Below, one piece after another: positions 54,821 through 63,011 of a stretch of 64,000 bases of DNA; positions within the stretch are counted from its first letter, which is position 1, and each line of letters starts with the position of its first letter. The notes under the pieces were generated by a model. It made no database searches. It worked only from the letters and a program-made list of their open reading frames with translations, and had not been told where the DNA came from. The stretch spans positions 186,001 through 250,000 of the forward strand of contig QWOQ01000005.1 in the NCBI GenBank assembly GCA_003669585.1, written 5' to 3'. Source of the DNA: Planctomycetota bacterium (GTDB lineage Bacteria > Planctomycetota > Planctomycetia > Pirellulales > UBA1268). Both the position numbers and the translations under genes were made by a program.

Positions 54821-55519
54821 ATGACATTTCCATGTGAGCCACCGAATTCCTCCGGCGACTATCCAGATAAACTTCGGCAACGAATCGCTGAGGATGCCGC
54901 TCGCTATGTCCGAGACGGAAAGGATTTTACTCAGGCAATACTTCTCGCGGCGCGCCGTGTTGCAAGGGAATGGGTGCCGAACGATCGTTTGCCAGGTTAC
55001 AAGGAGATTCTCCGCGCGATCAACCCCGCACACACTCGATCTCTTGATCGGTTTGACACGCTCCGGGAACTTGTGCAGATGCTTGAATCGGTAAAGCAGG
55101 ATCCAGCTCGGCATCCTGAAGGAGATTTGCTCGAACATTCCCTGCAGGTTTTTGATCGGGTATATCGCGAGAGGCCATTCGATGAAGAACTCCTCACCGC
55201 GGCGCTCGTACACGATGTGGGCAAGGTGTTTGATCGAAACAATTCCATCAGAGCCGCTGTAGAGGCTCTCCAGGATATGATCACGCCGCGCACACAGTGG
55301 TTTATCGAACAACTGCCGGTCGCAATGAGTCTGCACGAGGGCGTTTTGGGGGCTCGCGCTCGAGCAAGGCTGGAACTTCATCCAGATTGTGAAGACCTTC
55401 AGTTGCTTGCCGAATCAAAAAGGCGCGGATGTGTTCGGGGCTACGATACTCCAACGCTCGAACAGGCTTTTGAAAATCTACGAGAGCTTGCTGCGGAAGA
55501 TAACCCGCCCAGGGGATAA
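54821..55519 (+). CDS. HD-domain phosphohydrolase-like protein
   Basis: 232 residues from the ATG at 54821. HD-fold metal ligands are present: His in LLEHSLQVFDRV near 104, and His-Asp in AALVHDVGKVFDR near 130. The later His and Asp are in SLHEGVLG and elsewhere. Likely a nucleotide or phosphodiester hydrolase; substrate unknown. No output or sensor domain. Confidence 0.75.
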   Translation: MTFPCEPPNSSGDYPDKLRQRIAEDAARYVRDGKDFTQAILLAARRVAREWVPNDRLPGYKEILRAINPAHTRSLDRFDTLRELVQMLESVKQDPARHPEGDLLEHSLQVFDRVYRERPFDEELLTAALVHDVGKVFDRNNSIRAAVEALQDMITPRTQWFIEQLPVAMSLHEGVLGARARARLELHPDCEDLQLLAESKRRGCVRGYDTPTLEQAFENLRELAAEDNPPRG

Positions 55520-55661
55520 TTTTCTGCTGGCAGACTTGACGTTTTTCTCCCTGCTTTGCTTGTAAATGATTGCACAGCGATCTCATTGTGATCAGAATAC
55601 TTTTGAAAATATGGTTTCGTGTCATTGCATGGATATCTCTCAGCAGAGGAGAAAACCGCTG

Positions 55662-57086
55662 ATGCTCTCTCAAAAATTCGTTCACAATGCCACGCGCAAA
55701 TGTCTCTTCGTATGCCTTCTCAGTCTCGTGGCCTCGATGAAGAGTGTTTTTGCCGATATCGGTGTCGGTGCTGCGCCGATTGCAGACGCTGAGGTTCTTC
55801 TTGACGGCTCACGGGAGATGCTGGATGACAAATGGACCTATTGGCAGGGGCCCGGTTTCAAAAGCGAGTTGCCGATCAAATGGAAGATTGTCGCTGATCC
55901 GGTTGACGGCGGCACCGTCGTTATGACAGATGATCCGGCAGCTGCTGGTGGCCGATTTGGGACGGCAGACATTGTTACAAAAAAAGAATACCGTGACTTT
56001 CGTCTTCATATTGAATTGCTGATTGCCAATCCCAGAGGCAACAGCGGAGTTTATCTGCAGAACCGCCATGAAATTCAGGTGCTCGATGGTGATAGCACTC
56101 CGCATGGAATGGCGGCGATTATTAACGAAAGTGAATCGCCCTATTATGCCTATAACGGCCTCGGTAACTGGAACTCGTATGACGTTGTCTTTCGAGCAGC
56201 TCGTTTTAAAAATAAAATACGTTCCGAGAAGTCTCGCGTGACGATGTATTTCAACGGGCAAAAAACGAACACTGATTTTGAAATTAATAAGGTGTGGGGT
56301 GGACCGAATTCTGGGATCGATGGTGGCAATGACGACGGACAAGGCATCAGCGATACTCCCGGTGGACTCAAACTTCAATGTGAGGGGCACGATGTTCGCT
56401 ATCGAAATGTGTGGATCAAAGAACTCAATCTTGAACAGCCGAGCACTGATTTCTCAGAGCCACTCAGTGTTGAATCAAAATTCCCACCGTCAGAAAGCGT
56501 TCAGCACTTGTTTAATCGAAAAGACCTTTCTGGCTGGAAAGGGGACGCCTCTCGCTGGTCGATATCGCACGAGATGATCCGCGGTGCGAACACGGATGTG
56601 GTCGCAAGTAGCACCTATTTATTGACTGACAAAAAATATCGGAATTATCGAATGCTCTTTGAGGTCAAACAAACGATGAGTGAAAAACACTCCACGATGC
56701 ATTCCGCAGTTGCTACCCTCGGAGAGACGTTTACAGACGCTGGCGACAATACGTTTGGCTTTCGTGGACCGCTGCTCATGTTTTGTCACGACTGGGGCAT
56801 CTGGGACGCACATCGCAGGAATCGAATTGTGCCTGGGGGCGCCGGTGGAACCATAGAAAAAAAAGGGCAATGGAATCAGATTGAGATACTCGTTCGCGGT
56901 GATCGAATACGATTCGTGGCAAACGGTCTCGAGGTGTTCGACTTTACCGATGTTCCTGAGATGCTCACGGCCAGTCCTATCGGTCTACAACTGCACGCTA
57001 ACAGCCAGGCTCAGGAATTTCATTTTCGAAATATACTTCTCGCAGAGGACCCCACAGACACACTTGTGACACTTACACAGCGATGA
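55662..57086 (+). CDS. Secreted protein with two DUF1080 domains
   Basis: 474 residues from the ATG at 55662; GAGGAG lies ten bases before. Signal peptide KCLFVCLLSLVASMKSVFA, then a first DUF1080 domain (about 45-250) with YRDFRLHIELLIANPRGNSG, VYLQNRHEIQVLD and LKLQCEGHDVRYRNVWIKEL. A second and more divergent copy (about 275-465) opens HLFNRKDLSGWKGDASRWSI and ends EFHFRNILLAED. The GNSG-x-Y-x-QNR-x-EIQV stretch is the conserved core of the family. Probably periplasmic glycan processing. Confidence 0.85.
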   Translation: MLSQKFVHNATRKCLFVCLLSLVASMKSVFADIGVGAAPIADAEVLLDGSREMLDDKWTYWQGPGFKSELPIKWKIVADPVDGGTVVMTDDPAAAGGRFGTADIVTKKEYRDFRLHIELLIANPRGNSGVYLQNRHEIQVLDGDSTPHGMAAIINESESPYYAYNGLGNWNSYDVVFRAARFKNKIRSEKSRVTMYFNGQKTNTDFEINKVWGGPNSGIDGGNDDGQGISDTPGGLKLQCEGHDVRYRNVWIKELNLEQPSTDFSEPLSVESKFPPSESVQHLFNRKDLSGWKGDASRWSISHEMIRGANTDVVASSTYLLTDKKYRNYRMLFEVKQTMSEKHSTMHSAVATLGETFTDAGDNTFGFRGPLLMFCHDWGIWDAHRRNRIVPGGAGGTIEKKGQWNQIEILVRGDRIRFVANGLEVFDFTDVPEMLTASPIGLQLHANSQAQEFHFRNILLAEDPTDTLVTLTQR

Positions 57087-57245
57087 ACGAACGCGGGATA
57101 CGACTTGGGCAGTGTGACGTCCTGATTGCTCTACCTCTTTGTTCGTAGGATTATCTCTGCTCACTCAGTTTTCTAACAATTTTTCCGCACTTAGAAAACA
57201 CGCAGTACAACAGAGTTTCATCGATCTCTGGGAGGATCAACATCG

Positions 57246-58187
57246 ATGGTTGTTTCTATTCGTTCTCTTGAGAAAAACTACGGAAAAACTCGCGCACTCG
57301 GCGGCGTGAACTTAGAAGTAGAGCGGGGCACCATTTTTGGTCTTCTGGGTCAAAACGGAGCCGGAAAAACGACACTTGTTAAAATTCTTTTGGGCCTGGT
57401 TTCCTCTTCGGCAGGTTCCGCGAGTCTTCTTGATCGACCAGTAGGTACTTTTTCAGCACGCCGCGAGGTGGGGTATTTGCCTGAAGACCACAGGCTCCCC
57501 GAGTACCACACTGCTGTGAGTCTGCTTCATTTTTACGGTACCCTGCAGGGCATTCCCCGTCGCGAACGTCAATCTCGAATTGTGTATCTGCTTGAAATGC
57601 TCGGACTTAAAGGGCGTGAAAAACTTCGTATTCGCGGGTACTCCAAAGGCATGAAGCAGCGACTCGGTCTTGCTCAGGCGTTGCTGCATCGCCCTCGAGT
57701 ACTGTTTCTCGACGAACCAACCGACGGCGTAGATCCAGTGGGACGCAAGCAGATCCGCGAACTATTACTCGAAGAACAAAAGCGAGGCGTGACGGTGTTC
57801 GTCAACAGCCATCTCCTCGGCGAAGTGGAGCAACTGTGCGACCGGGTTGCCATTCTACGGAAAGGACTCGTTGTGCTCTCTGGAAGCGTGGCAGAACTTA
57901 CTGGTTTGAAGGCAACATGGTTGATTGGATTTGACCAACCGATTCCTTCACATTTCTCCTGGAATGGTGGCACTCTTGTTCCAACCGAGACTCCGGGTCT
58001 TCTTCGCCTTCAATGTACAGAACATGTTTCCTCAACCGGTGTCGTTCAAGAGAACGATCTTGCACTGGATGAGTTTCTTGCTGCTGCTGGTGTCTGTGGT
58101 CTGCGTCTACGCCATCTCACGCGCGAGCGAACGTCGCTTGAAGACCTTTATGTGGCGCTCGCGCACGATGCGGGGGATTCATTATGA
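57246..58187 (+). CDS. ABC transporter ATP-binding protein
   Basis: 313 residues. Walker A LLGQNGAGKTTLVKILLG near 34-51, Q-loop region YLPEDHRLPEY, signature YSKGMKQRLGLAQALLHRP near 132, Walker B VLFLDEPTDGVDP near 154 and the H-loop in VFVNSHLLGEVEQ near 182. The CcmA/NatA-like form with a C-terminal extension fits an ABC-2 exporter. Its stop overlaps the start of the permease gene by four bases (ATGA). Confidence 0.92.
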   Translation: MVVSIRSLEKNYGKTRALGGVNLEVERGTIFGLLGQNGAGKTTLVKILLGLVSSSAGSASLLDRPVGTFSARREVGYLPEDHRLPEYHTAVSLLHFYGTLQGIPRRERQSRIVYLLEMLGLKGREKLRIRGYSKGMKQRLGLAQALLHRPRVLFLDEPTDGVDPVGRKQIRELLLEEQKRGVTVFVNSHLLGEVEQLCDRVAILRKGLVVLSGSVAELTGLKATWLIGFDQPIPSHFSWNGGTLVPTETPGLLRLQCTEHVSSTGVVQENDLALDEFLAAAGVCGLRLRHLTRERTSLEDLYVALAHDAGDSL

Positions 58188-59605
58188 AAGACCCGATCAG
58201 GTCTGGCACCTATTCTGAAGAATCCACGATTGGTTGTTCAAACGTTGTTCAGACGTTTGTTGCCATGATGAGCGATGCTTGGCGAGAGTTTCTTGACGCG
58301 AAGATTCTTTATCTGCTCGTGAGTCTTATCGCCATCCTTTTTTTTACGGTTCTCTCAGGTCGCATCGATCCTCTCCCGAGTGGCCGTGCCTATCTCGATT
58401 TTTCTGCAACGGCGATGTCTGCAAACCTTGATGAACTTGACCTCGGAAAACTGACCCTGACTGACATTGCCAAGGAACACAATGGTTCGGTTTATTGGAT
58501 CGTCAGTGATCGGGCCCAGGGCGAAGATCATCCCAACAGCTCTTGGCAGGTGACGCTCAATCGCACCTATCTTCCTCTTTTTGCGCAGCCGGAAAATGCT
58601 GCAGACATTCAAAAAAGATTTGGAAACATTGCAGACGTCAAGCTCTGGAACGTTCGTGAAGTGCGAGAAACAACATCTGGATTCATAACGCGAATAGGGT
58701 TTCAGAGCTGGCAAATGACAGTTGATCCTGGACGCGATCTCAGACTTCTTTGGCCCAATCGATTTACACTCTTTCAAGACAGTCTTGAACTTACCTCTTC
58801 GAAAGGGGCGCCACTGGGTCTGGAAGTGTTTATTTTACAGAAACTCCTTACGACGGGATTGGGAGGAAGTATTTTGCTCTTGATCAGCGTGGCAGTGACC
58901 GCCGCCTTCGTTCCCAACATGGTGCGCAAAGGAACGCTTGAACTCCTGCTCGTGCGACCGATTCCTCGCTGGCAGATACTCCTTTTCAAATATTGCGGCA
59001 GCCTGCTCTTGGTCGCGGCGCTGTTGGGCCTCTTAATTTTTGCTTCTTGGCTGGTGACTGGAATCCTTGCCGACATCTGGACACCGGGAGTTCTCTTCGC
59101 CTTGCCCACACTGCTTCTATTTTTCGCGTTACTTTTATCAGTCAGCGTTTTGACCGGCGTGATCACTCGCAGTGTTACCTCAGCGATGCTCGTGACGGTT
59201 GCCTACTGGGCTCTGCTTTTTATTGTTGGACAGTTTCATAATCAGGTTATTGATAGCCGAATGCGTGAAGCAAATATTGGACGGGTCAAACCGATGGCGA
59301 TTGCCGATAGCCTGCGAGGCTCGAAATCAAAACGTGAAGAGCCACTCAGGCCAGGGCGGAAACCATTTTACAAAACGACTGTCGGCCGGGTGTCAGAAGC
59401 GATCTACACCGTTTTGCCTCATACCGAAGATCTTGACAACTCTGTCGATCGACAATTGATGCGTGACTATGCCGTGGCCGGTCCGTTTCGGGCGTTGGTA
59501 GAGAGCACTGACTTTTCATGGAAAAGAGGCCTCGGCTTCACCCTTGGACACACTGCGGTGTTCCTTCTGTCGGCCTGTCTGATTTTCACACGGCGCGATC
59601 CCTAA
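58184..59605 (+). CDS. ABC-2-type permease
   Basis: 473 residues. One transmembrane helix near 42-60, a periplasmic loop of about 170 residues, then about five helices (SILLLISVAVTAAFVPNMV, LLLVAALLGLLIFASWLVTG, LFALPTLLLFFALLLSVSVL and more), with a last one at the C-terminus. The motif VRKGTLELLLVRPIPRWQIL between the second and third helices is typical of NosY/ABC-2 permeases. Forms an exporter with the ATPase at 57246. Substrate unknown. Confidence 0.85.
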   Translation: MKDPIRSGTYSEESTIGCSNVVQTFVAMMSDAWREFLDAKILYLLVSLIAILFFTVLSGRIDPLPSGRAYLDFSATAMSANLDELDLGKLTLTDIAKEHNGSVYWIVSDRAQGEDHPNSSWQVTLNRTYLPLFAQPENAADIQKRFGNIADVKLWNVREVRETTSGFITRIGFQSWQMTVDPGRDLRLLWPNRFTLFQDSLELTSSKGAPLGLEVFILQKLLTTGLGGSILLLISVAVTAAFVPNMVRKGTLELLLVRPIPRWQILLFKYCGSLLLVAALLGLLIFASWLVTGILADIWTPGVLFALPTLLLFFALLLSVSVLTGVITRSVTSAMLVTVAYWALLFIVGQFHNQVIDSRMREANIGRVKPMAIADSLRGSKSKREEPLRPGRKPFYKTTVGRVSEAIYTVLPHTEDLDNSVDRQLMRDYAVAGPFRALVESTDFSWKRGLGFTLGHTAVFLLSACLIFTRRDP

Positions 59606-59625
59606 AACGTAAACGCCAAAATGAT

Positions 59626-60567
59626 TCACGAACGCTGCGTCGCAAGAAAAACCTGATCGAGCGTTTCTCGTAACACGCCGGCACTCTTTCGAAGTCCTTG
59701 AACTTCACGCGGCCAAAGCTCGATTTCAATCATACGTTCGGCCCCTAATCGTCCAACAACGGTCGGTACGGAAATCGCAACATCTCGAAGTCCATAGGCA
59801 CCCGACTGCACCGCACAAATCGGTAGCACGCGTTTACTGTCAAGCAATACTGCATGAATGACTTCAGCAATTGAAATGCCGACGGCAAACCCTGCGCCGG
59901 TTTTTTTCTTAATCATCTCCGCACCTGAAGATTTTGTTCGTGCAAAGACATCCAATCCAAGTTTTTGAGAAAATCCAGGATATTTTTCAAGCGGGAGCCC
60001 GGCAATGCTGGCACTGCTCCAAACAGGCACCATACTGTCGCCATGCTCTCCAAGAATCATGGCAGAAACTTGAGTAGGAGGTGCGTTGAGATTCATCGCC
60101 AGAAGACTTCGGAATCGGAGCGTGTCCAGAAGTGTGCCGAGCCCGATGACTCGTCCCCGCGGCAAGCCGAGTTCTTTGGCTGCTAGAAATGTGAGAATAT
60201 CAACCGGATTACTCACGACCAAAACGATCACATCCTGCCGAAGGCCTTTGGATATTAGTGAGGCAAGAATCGATCGGAAAAGTTCCACGTTACGGTTAAT
60301 TAATGCAAGACGACTCTCATCGGGTTTTCTGCGGAGGCCGGCTGTGATGCAAACAATATCCGCGTCGGCCAGATCGTTGTAGCCGCCTGAGTGAATGCAC
60401 TGGTCTGCGACAGTTGCACTTCCATGCAAAAGATCCAGAGCCTGTCCATCCGCGAGCTCGGCATTGTTATCCACCAACACAATTTCGTGTACGACTTTTC
60501 CCATCTGCAGTGCAAAGCCAGCGCAACTGCCAACGATACCGCCTCCGCCGATGATGCCAACTTTCAT
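59626..60567 (-). CDS. Lactate/malate dehydrogenase of the microcompartment operon
   Basis: 313 residues. NAD-binding GIIGGGGIVGSCAGFALQMG near 4, ITAGLRRKPDESRLALINRN near 76 with the substrate-loop Arg, VSNPVDILT near 118, and the catalytic His in ILGEHGDSMVPVWSSASIAG near 170. Family is lactate/malate dehydrogenase (Rossmann, L-isomer specific). In PVC-type microcompartment loci it is thought to recycle NADH made by the aldehyde dehydrogenase or to make lactate from pyruvate. Last gene of the operon visible here, 33 bases after the aldolase gene. Confidence 0.88.
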   Translation of the reverse strand: MKVGIIGGGGIVGSCAGFALQMGKVVHEIVLVDNNAELADGQALDLLHGSATVADQCIHSGGYNDLADADIVCITAGLRRKPDESRLALINRNVELFRSILASLISKGLRQDVIVLVVSNPVDILTFLAAKELGLPRGRVIGLGTLLDTLRFRSLLAMNLNAPPTQVSAMILGEHGDSMVPVWSSASIAGLPLEKYPGFSQKLGLDVFARTKSSGAEMIKKKTGAGFAVGISIAEVIHAVLLDSKRVLPICAVQSGAYGLRDVAISVPTVVGRLGAERMIEIELWPREVQGLRKSAGVLRETLDQVFLATQRS

Positions 60568-60600
60568 AGAGTATTTTCCTTTGATAGGCGGTGCGACTGC

Positions 60601-61488
60601 TTATGCGCTGACGCCAAGTTCTTTACAGACCTGTTCGGTAACGGCTTTCACAAGAGCGTCGTAATCTAGCGGCGCTGCTGGACTCGGAGCGGGAGCCGGG
60701 CTACTTAATTTTGAAGCGGAACCCATCGGGGGCGGTGCATCAAATGCCCTTCGGCTCACACCCGAATCCTGCCAACTCGAACGAAAAACGTCGTTGGCGC
60801 AGATGTCGCAATTCTCCATCTCCTTCTTGAGTCGGGGGTCGCTATATCCCCATTTTGCCTTGAGCTCAAGCAGTTCACGTTCTTTTTCAGGTGTAAAAAA
60901 ATTGACTCGTCCGAGATCCTTGGCAAGCATCAAGATTCGGCAATACGCGTCGAGAATTTCAGTCCACCAGTAAGCCTTTTCAACGGAATCACCGTAGCTG
61001 ACGGTGCCGTGGTTGGCGAGGATTAAAACGTTGGAGTTTTTCACAAACGGCTTGACGGTATCGGCAAAGGCTTGACCTCCTGGAGTCTCATACTTCGTGA
61101 TTGGCACGTCGCCGAGAAACACTTCAACTTCGGGGAGTACGCATTGCGGAATCGGTTCACGGGCGACAGCAAATGCCGTTGCATGTGGCGGATGACAATG
61201 CACAACACTATTGACGTCGGGTCTTTCTTTCATGATCGTCAAGTGCAGCAGAATTTCACTCGATCGCTTGCGTTGTCCACCAACCTGCTTGCCTTCCATA
61301 TCTACGATGCACAAGTCGGAGGGCTTCATAAACCCTTTTGAGATCATCGTTGGAGTGCAGAGCACTTCATTTGGCCCCAGACGGTATGAAATATTCCCAT
61401 CATTTCCGGCGGCAAATCCCTTGTTGTAAATGCGGCGACCGATATCACAGATTTCTTCCTTGAGTTTTGATAGTGGCTGGCGATTCAT
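60601..61488 (-). CDS. Class II aldolase with C-terminal microcompartment-targeting tail
   Basis: 295 residues. Zinc ligands and active site of the fuculose/rhamnulose-phosphate aldolase family: GNDGNISYRLG near 28, SVVHCHPPHATAFA near 95 (His pair) and LILANHGTVSYGD near 154. After about 230 a Pro/Ala/Ser-rich linker leads to an amphipathic helix LDYDALVKAVTEQVCKELG at the C-terminus, the form of a microcompartment encapsulation peptide. It would split L-fuculose-1-P or L-rhamnulose-1-P into DHAP and lactaldehyde inside the shell. An unusual Cys-rich insert (ENCDICANDVF) precedes the linker. Confidence 0.88.
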   Translation of the reverse strand: MNRQPLSKLKEEICDIGRRIYNKGFAAGNDGNISYRLGPNEVLCTPTMISKGFMKPSDLCIVDMEGKQVGGQRKRSSEILLHLTIMKERPDVNSVVHCHPPHATAFAVAREPIPQCVLPEVEVFLGDVPITKYETPGGQAFADTVKPFVKNSNVLILANHGTVSYGDSVEKAYWWTEILDAYCRILMLAKDLGRVNFFTPEKERELLELKAKWGYSDPRLKKEMENCDICANDVFRSSWQDSGVSRRAFDAPPPMGSASKLSSPAPAPSPAAPLDYDALVKAVTEQVCKELGVSA

Positions 61489-61634
61489 AGTGCACTCCTA
61501 AAACAGATTTTTACGGTTGAGAAAAAACGCGGTATTCTTTCGAAGAAAGTGTTGATCAAGATTTGGGACAATGTCGGGACTCGGTTCGGATTGACGGTGG
61601 TATCGGTTAGGTATACGGTTGATGTTTGCAAGGG

Positions 61635-61946
61635 TTAATCGCTGGAAACAGGCGGTTTTTTGATAGTTGGCCCCAGATCAATCTGGTCAAGAATCGCTGC
61701 AATAAAAGCATCAATAGGCTTCGATTCCGGTCGAAATGGTTGTGCGGCCTCACCACCTTCGCTGAAGGCCACCAGTTGACCGTCACCTGCTCCGAGATCA
61801 TCCCATGCAATCAATGGCTCAGCGAGTCCATCTCCAACATCCAGATCGTCTTTGCCAAGAGGCACGACAAGTCTCAATACCCCACCGCGCACGCTCGGAT
61901 GCGCCTGAGAAAGTGTTACCGTACCGAGCGTTCGACCGATGCGCAT
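61635..61946 (-). CDS. BMC-P shell vertex protein (EutN/CcmL family)
   Basis: 103 residues. The EutN/CcmL five-strand barrel is recognisable: MRIGRTLGTVTLSQAHPSVR, LRLVVPLGKDDL and a pentamer-edge LIAWDDLGAGDGQLVAFSEG. These pentamers cap the twelve vertices of the shell. The C-terminal tail (FRPESKPIDAFIAAILDQID) is longer than average and acidic. A 146-base gap separates it from the aldolase gene. Confidence 0.88.
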   Translation of the reverse strand: MRIGRTLGTVTLSQAHPSVRGGVLRLVVPLGKDDLDVGDGLAEPLIAWDDLGAGDGQLVAFSEGGEAAQPFRPESKPIDAFIAAILDQIDLGPTIKKPPVSSD

Positions 61947-61965
61947 TGGAAGAATCCAGAAATGT

Positions 61966-62718
61966 TTAGAAATGTGAGTGAGTACTGCAGGCGCAGGGAC
62001 TCGCGGTAATCTTTAGTTCCATAGGTGGTTCGACGGTCTCACGACCAACAAAATCAATACAGGCCCGCACAAGTGCACCGGATGAAAAATCATCGGGATT
62101 CATAACCAGCACATTTGCTCCGCACTGTTCGATAGCCTTTTCGATTTTGGAAGAAGTGTCAGCGGTAATCGCTCGTAAGGCGTTGTTTCGATTGGCAACG
62201 ACCACGGCCAATGCAGGTCGGCCGGAAAGTAAAATTCCGCGAAATCCATCACGGCTCACATGCAGAGCCATTGCCAAGAGCGTATCTTCTAAACCACTCG
62301 CTGGCAGCTGCTGTGATGCAGAAACTGCTGCAGCAATTGCAGAGGTCAACGTCGACACATCGCGACGGCAGTCAGCCCGACCGATGACAAGTTTTGCTTG
62401 TGTTTTAGTTGACACCAGACTCTTTCGCACAAATGTGATCCCGGAGTCTGCGGCGGCCTCTCGTGCCGAAGGAGTGATCACAGCGTCGTAACGCACAAGA
62501 ATTTGACGCGTTCCAGCAGGTAACTCGATAATCGATTTCAGCGTGATTAGTTTTCCCACGAGTGATGGGGACTGGTCACCGCCAGAAGAAGAGGCCGAAT
62601 GGGTCGGAGGCTTTTCAGCGGAAGTGAATACAATTTCGGCGGGCAGTCGGCGCAGCACTTCTTGCACCACTCGGGCAATGAGGACAGCAGAAAAAGGAGA
62701 TTCGGGGGGAGTTGTCAT
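61966..62718 (-). CDS. Microcompartment protein with RpiB-like C-terminal half
   Basis: 250 residues. A short amphipathic N-terminal helix (AVLIARVVQEVLRRL) resembles an encapsulation peptide. A middle part (about 50-110) has LPAGTRQILVRYDAVITPSA and REAAADSGITFVRK. The C-terminal part reads RGILLSGRPALAVVVANRNN, ALRAITADTSSKIEKAIEQC, GANVLVMNPDDFSSGALVRA and then CIDFVG. It lines up with the end of ribose-5-phosphate isomerase B/LacAB (ILICGTG...AANK...RAA......ANVLALG). The catalytic Cys in ICGTG is Ser here. An isomerase-derived, probably non-catalytic or altered protein. It overlaps the next BMC-P gene by four bases. Confidence 0.6.
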   Translation of the reverse strand: MTTPPESPFSAVLIARVVQEVLRRLPAEIVFTSAEKPPTHSASSSGGDQSPSLVGKLITLKSIIELPAGTRQILVRYDAVITPSAREAAADSGITFVRKSLVSTKTQAKLVIGRADCRRDVSTLTSAIAAAVSASQQLPASGLEDTLLAMALHVSRDGFRGILLSGRPALAVVVANRNNALRAITADTSSKIEKAIEQCGANVLVMNPDDFSSGALVRACIDFVGRETVEPPMELKITASPCACSTHSHF

Positions 62719-62990
62719 TGATTCAGCAAAGGGTCGATGAAGCCAATTGTGCTGTAACGAGCAGGTGTTTGGTCGTTTGAAAGAAGTTCACGAAGCATCG
62801 CACCGTCACTCGATATGACCACGACATCACCGTGCCCTGCAGCCATGGTGTCGATCACGAGTTGCGGGTCTCCGTCGCAGGAGTGACCATCCCGCATCAG
62901 CGGTTGCACCAGAAGCAGCACAGCGCCGATGAGTGACGGGTGTTTTACTGTGGCAGTTGCCCTGCCGATAACCTGTGCAATTTGCATCAA
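62715..62990 (-). CDS. BMC-P shell vertex protein (EutN/CcmL family), second copy
   Basis: 91 residues; a start one codon later (62987) is equally good. QIAQVIGRATATVKHPSLIG at the start, LLLVQPLM, an insertion with GDPQLVIDTMAAGHGDVVVI and SSDGAMLRELL complete the EutN/CcmL pattern. PVC-type loci normally have several BMC-P genes. Its start overlaps the stop region of nothing else; its stop overlaps the start of the RpiB-like gene. Confidence 0.88.
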   Translation of the reverse strand: MMQIAQVIGRATATVKHPSLIGAVLLLVQPLMRDGHSCDGDPQLVIDTMAAGHGDVVVISSDGAMLRELLSNDQTPARYSTIGFIDPLLNQ

Positions 62991-63011
62991 TGCGTATCCT
63001 TTTCAAAGCGG

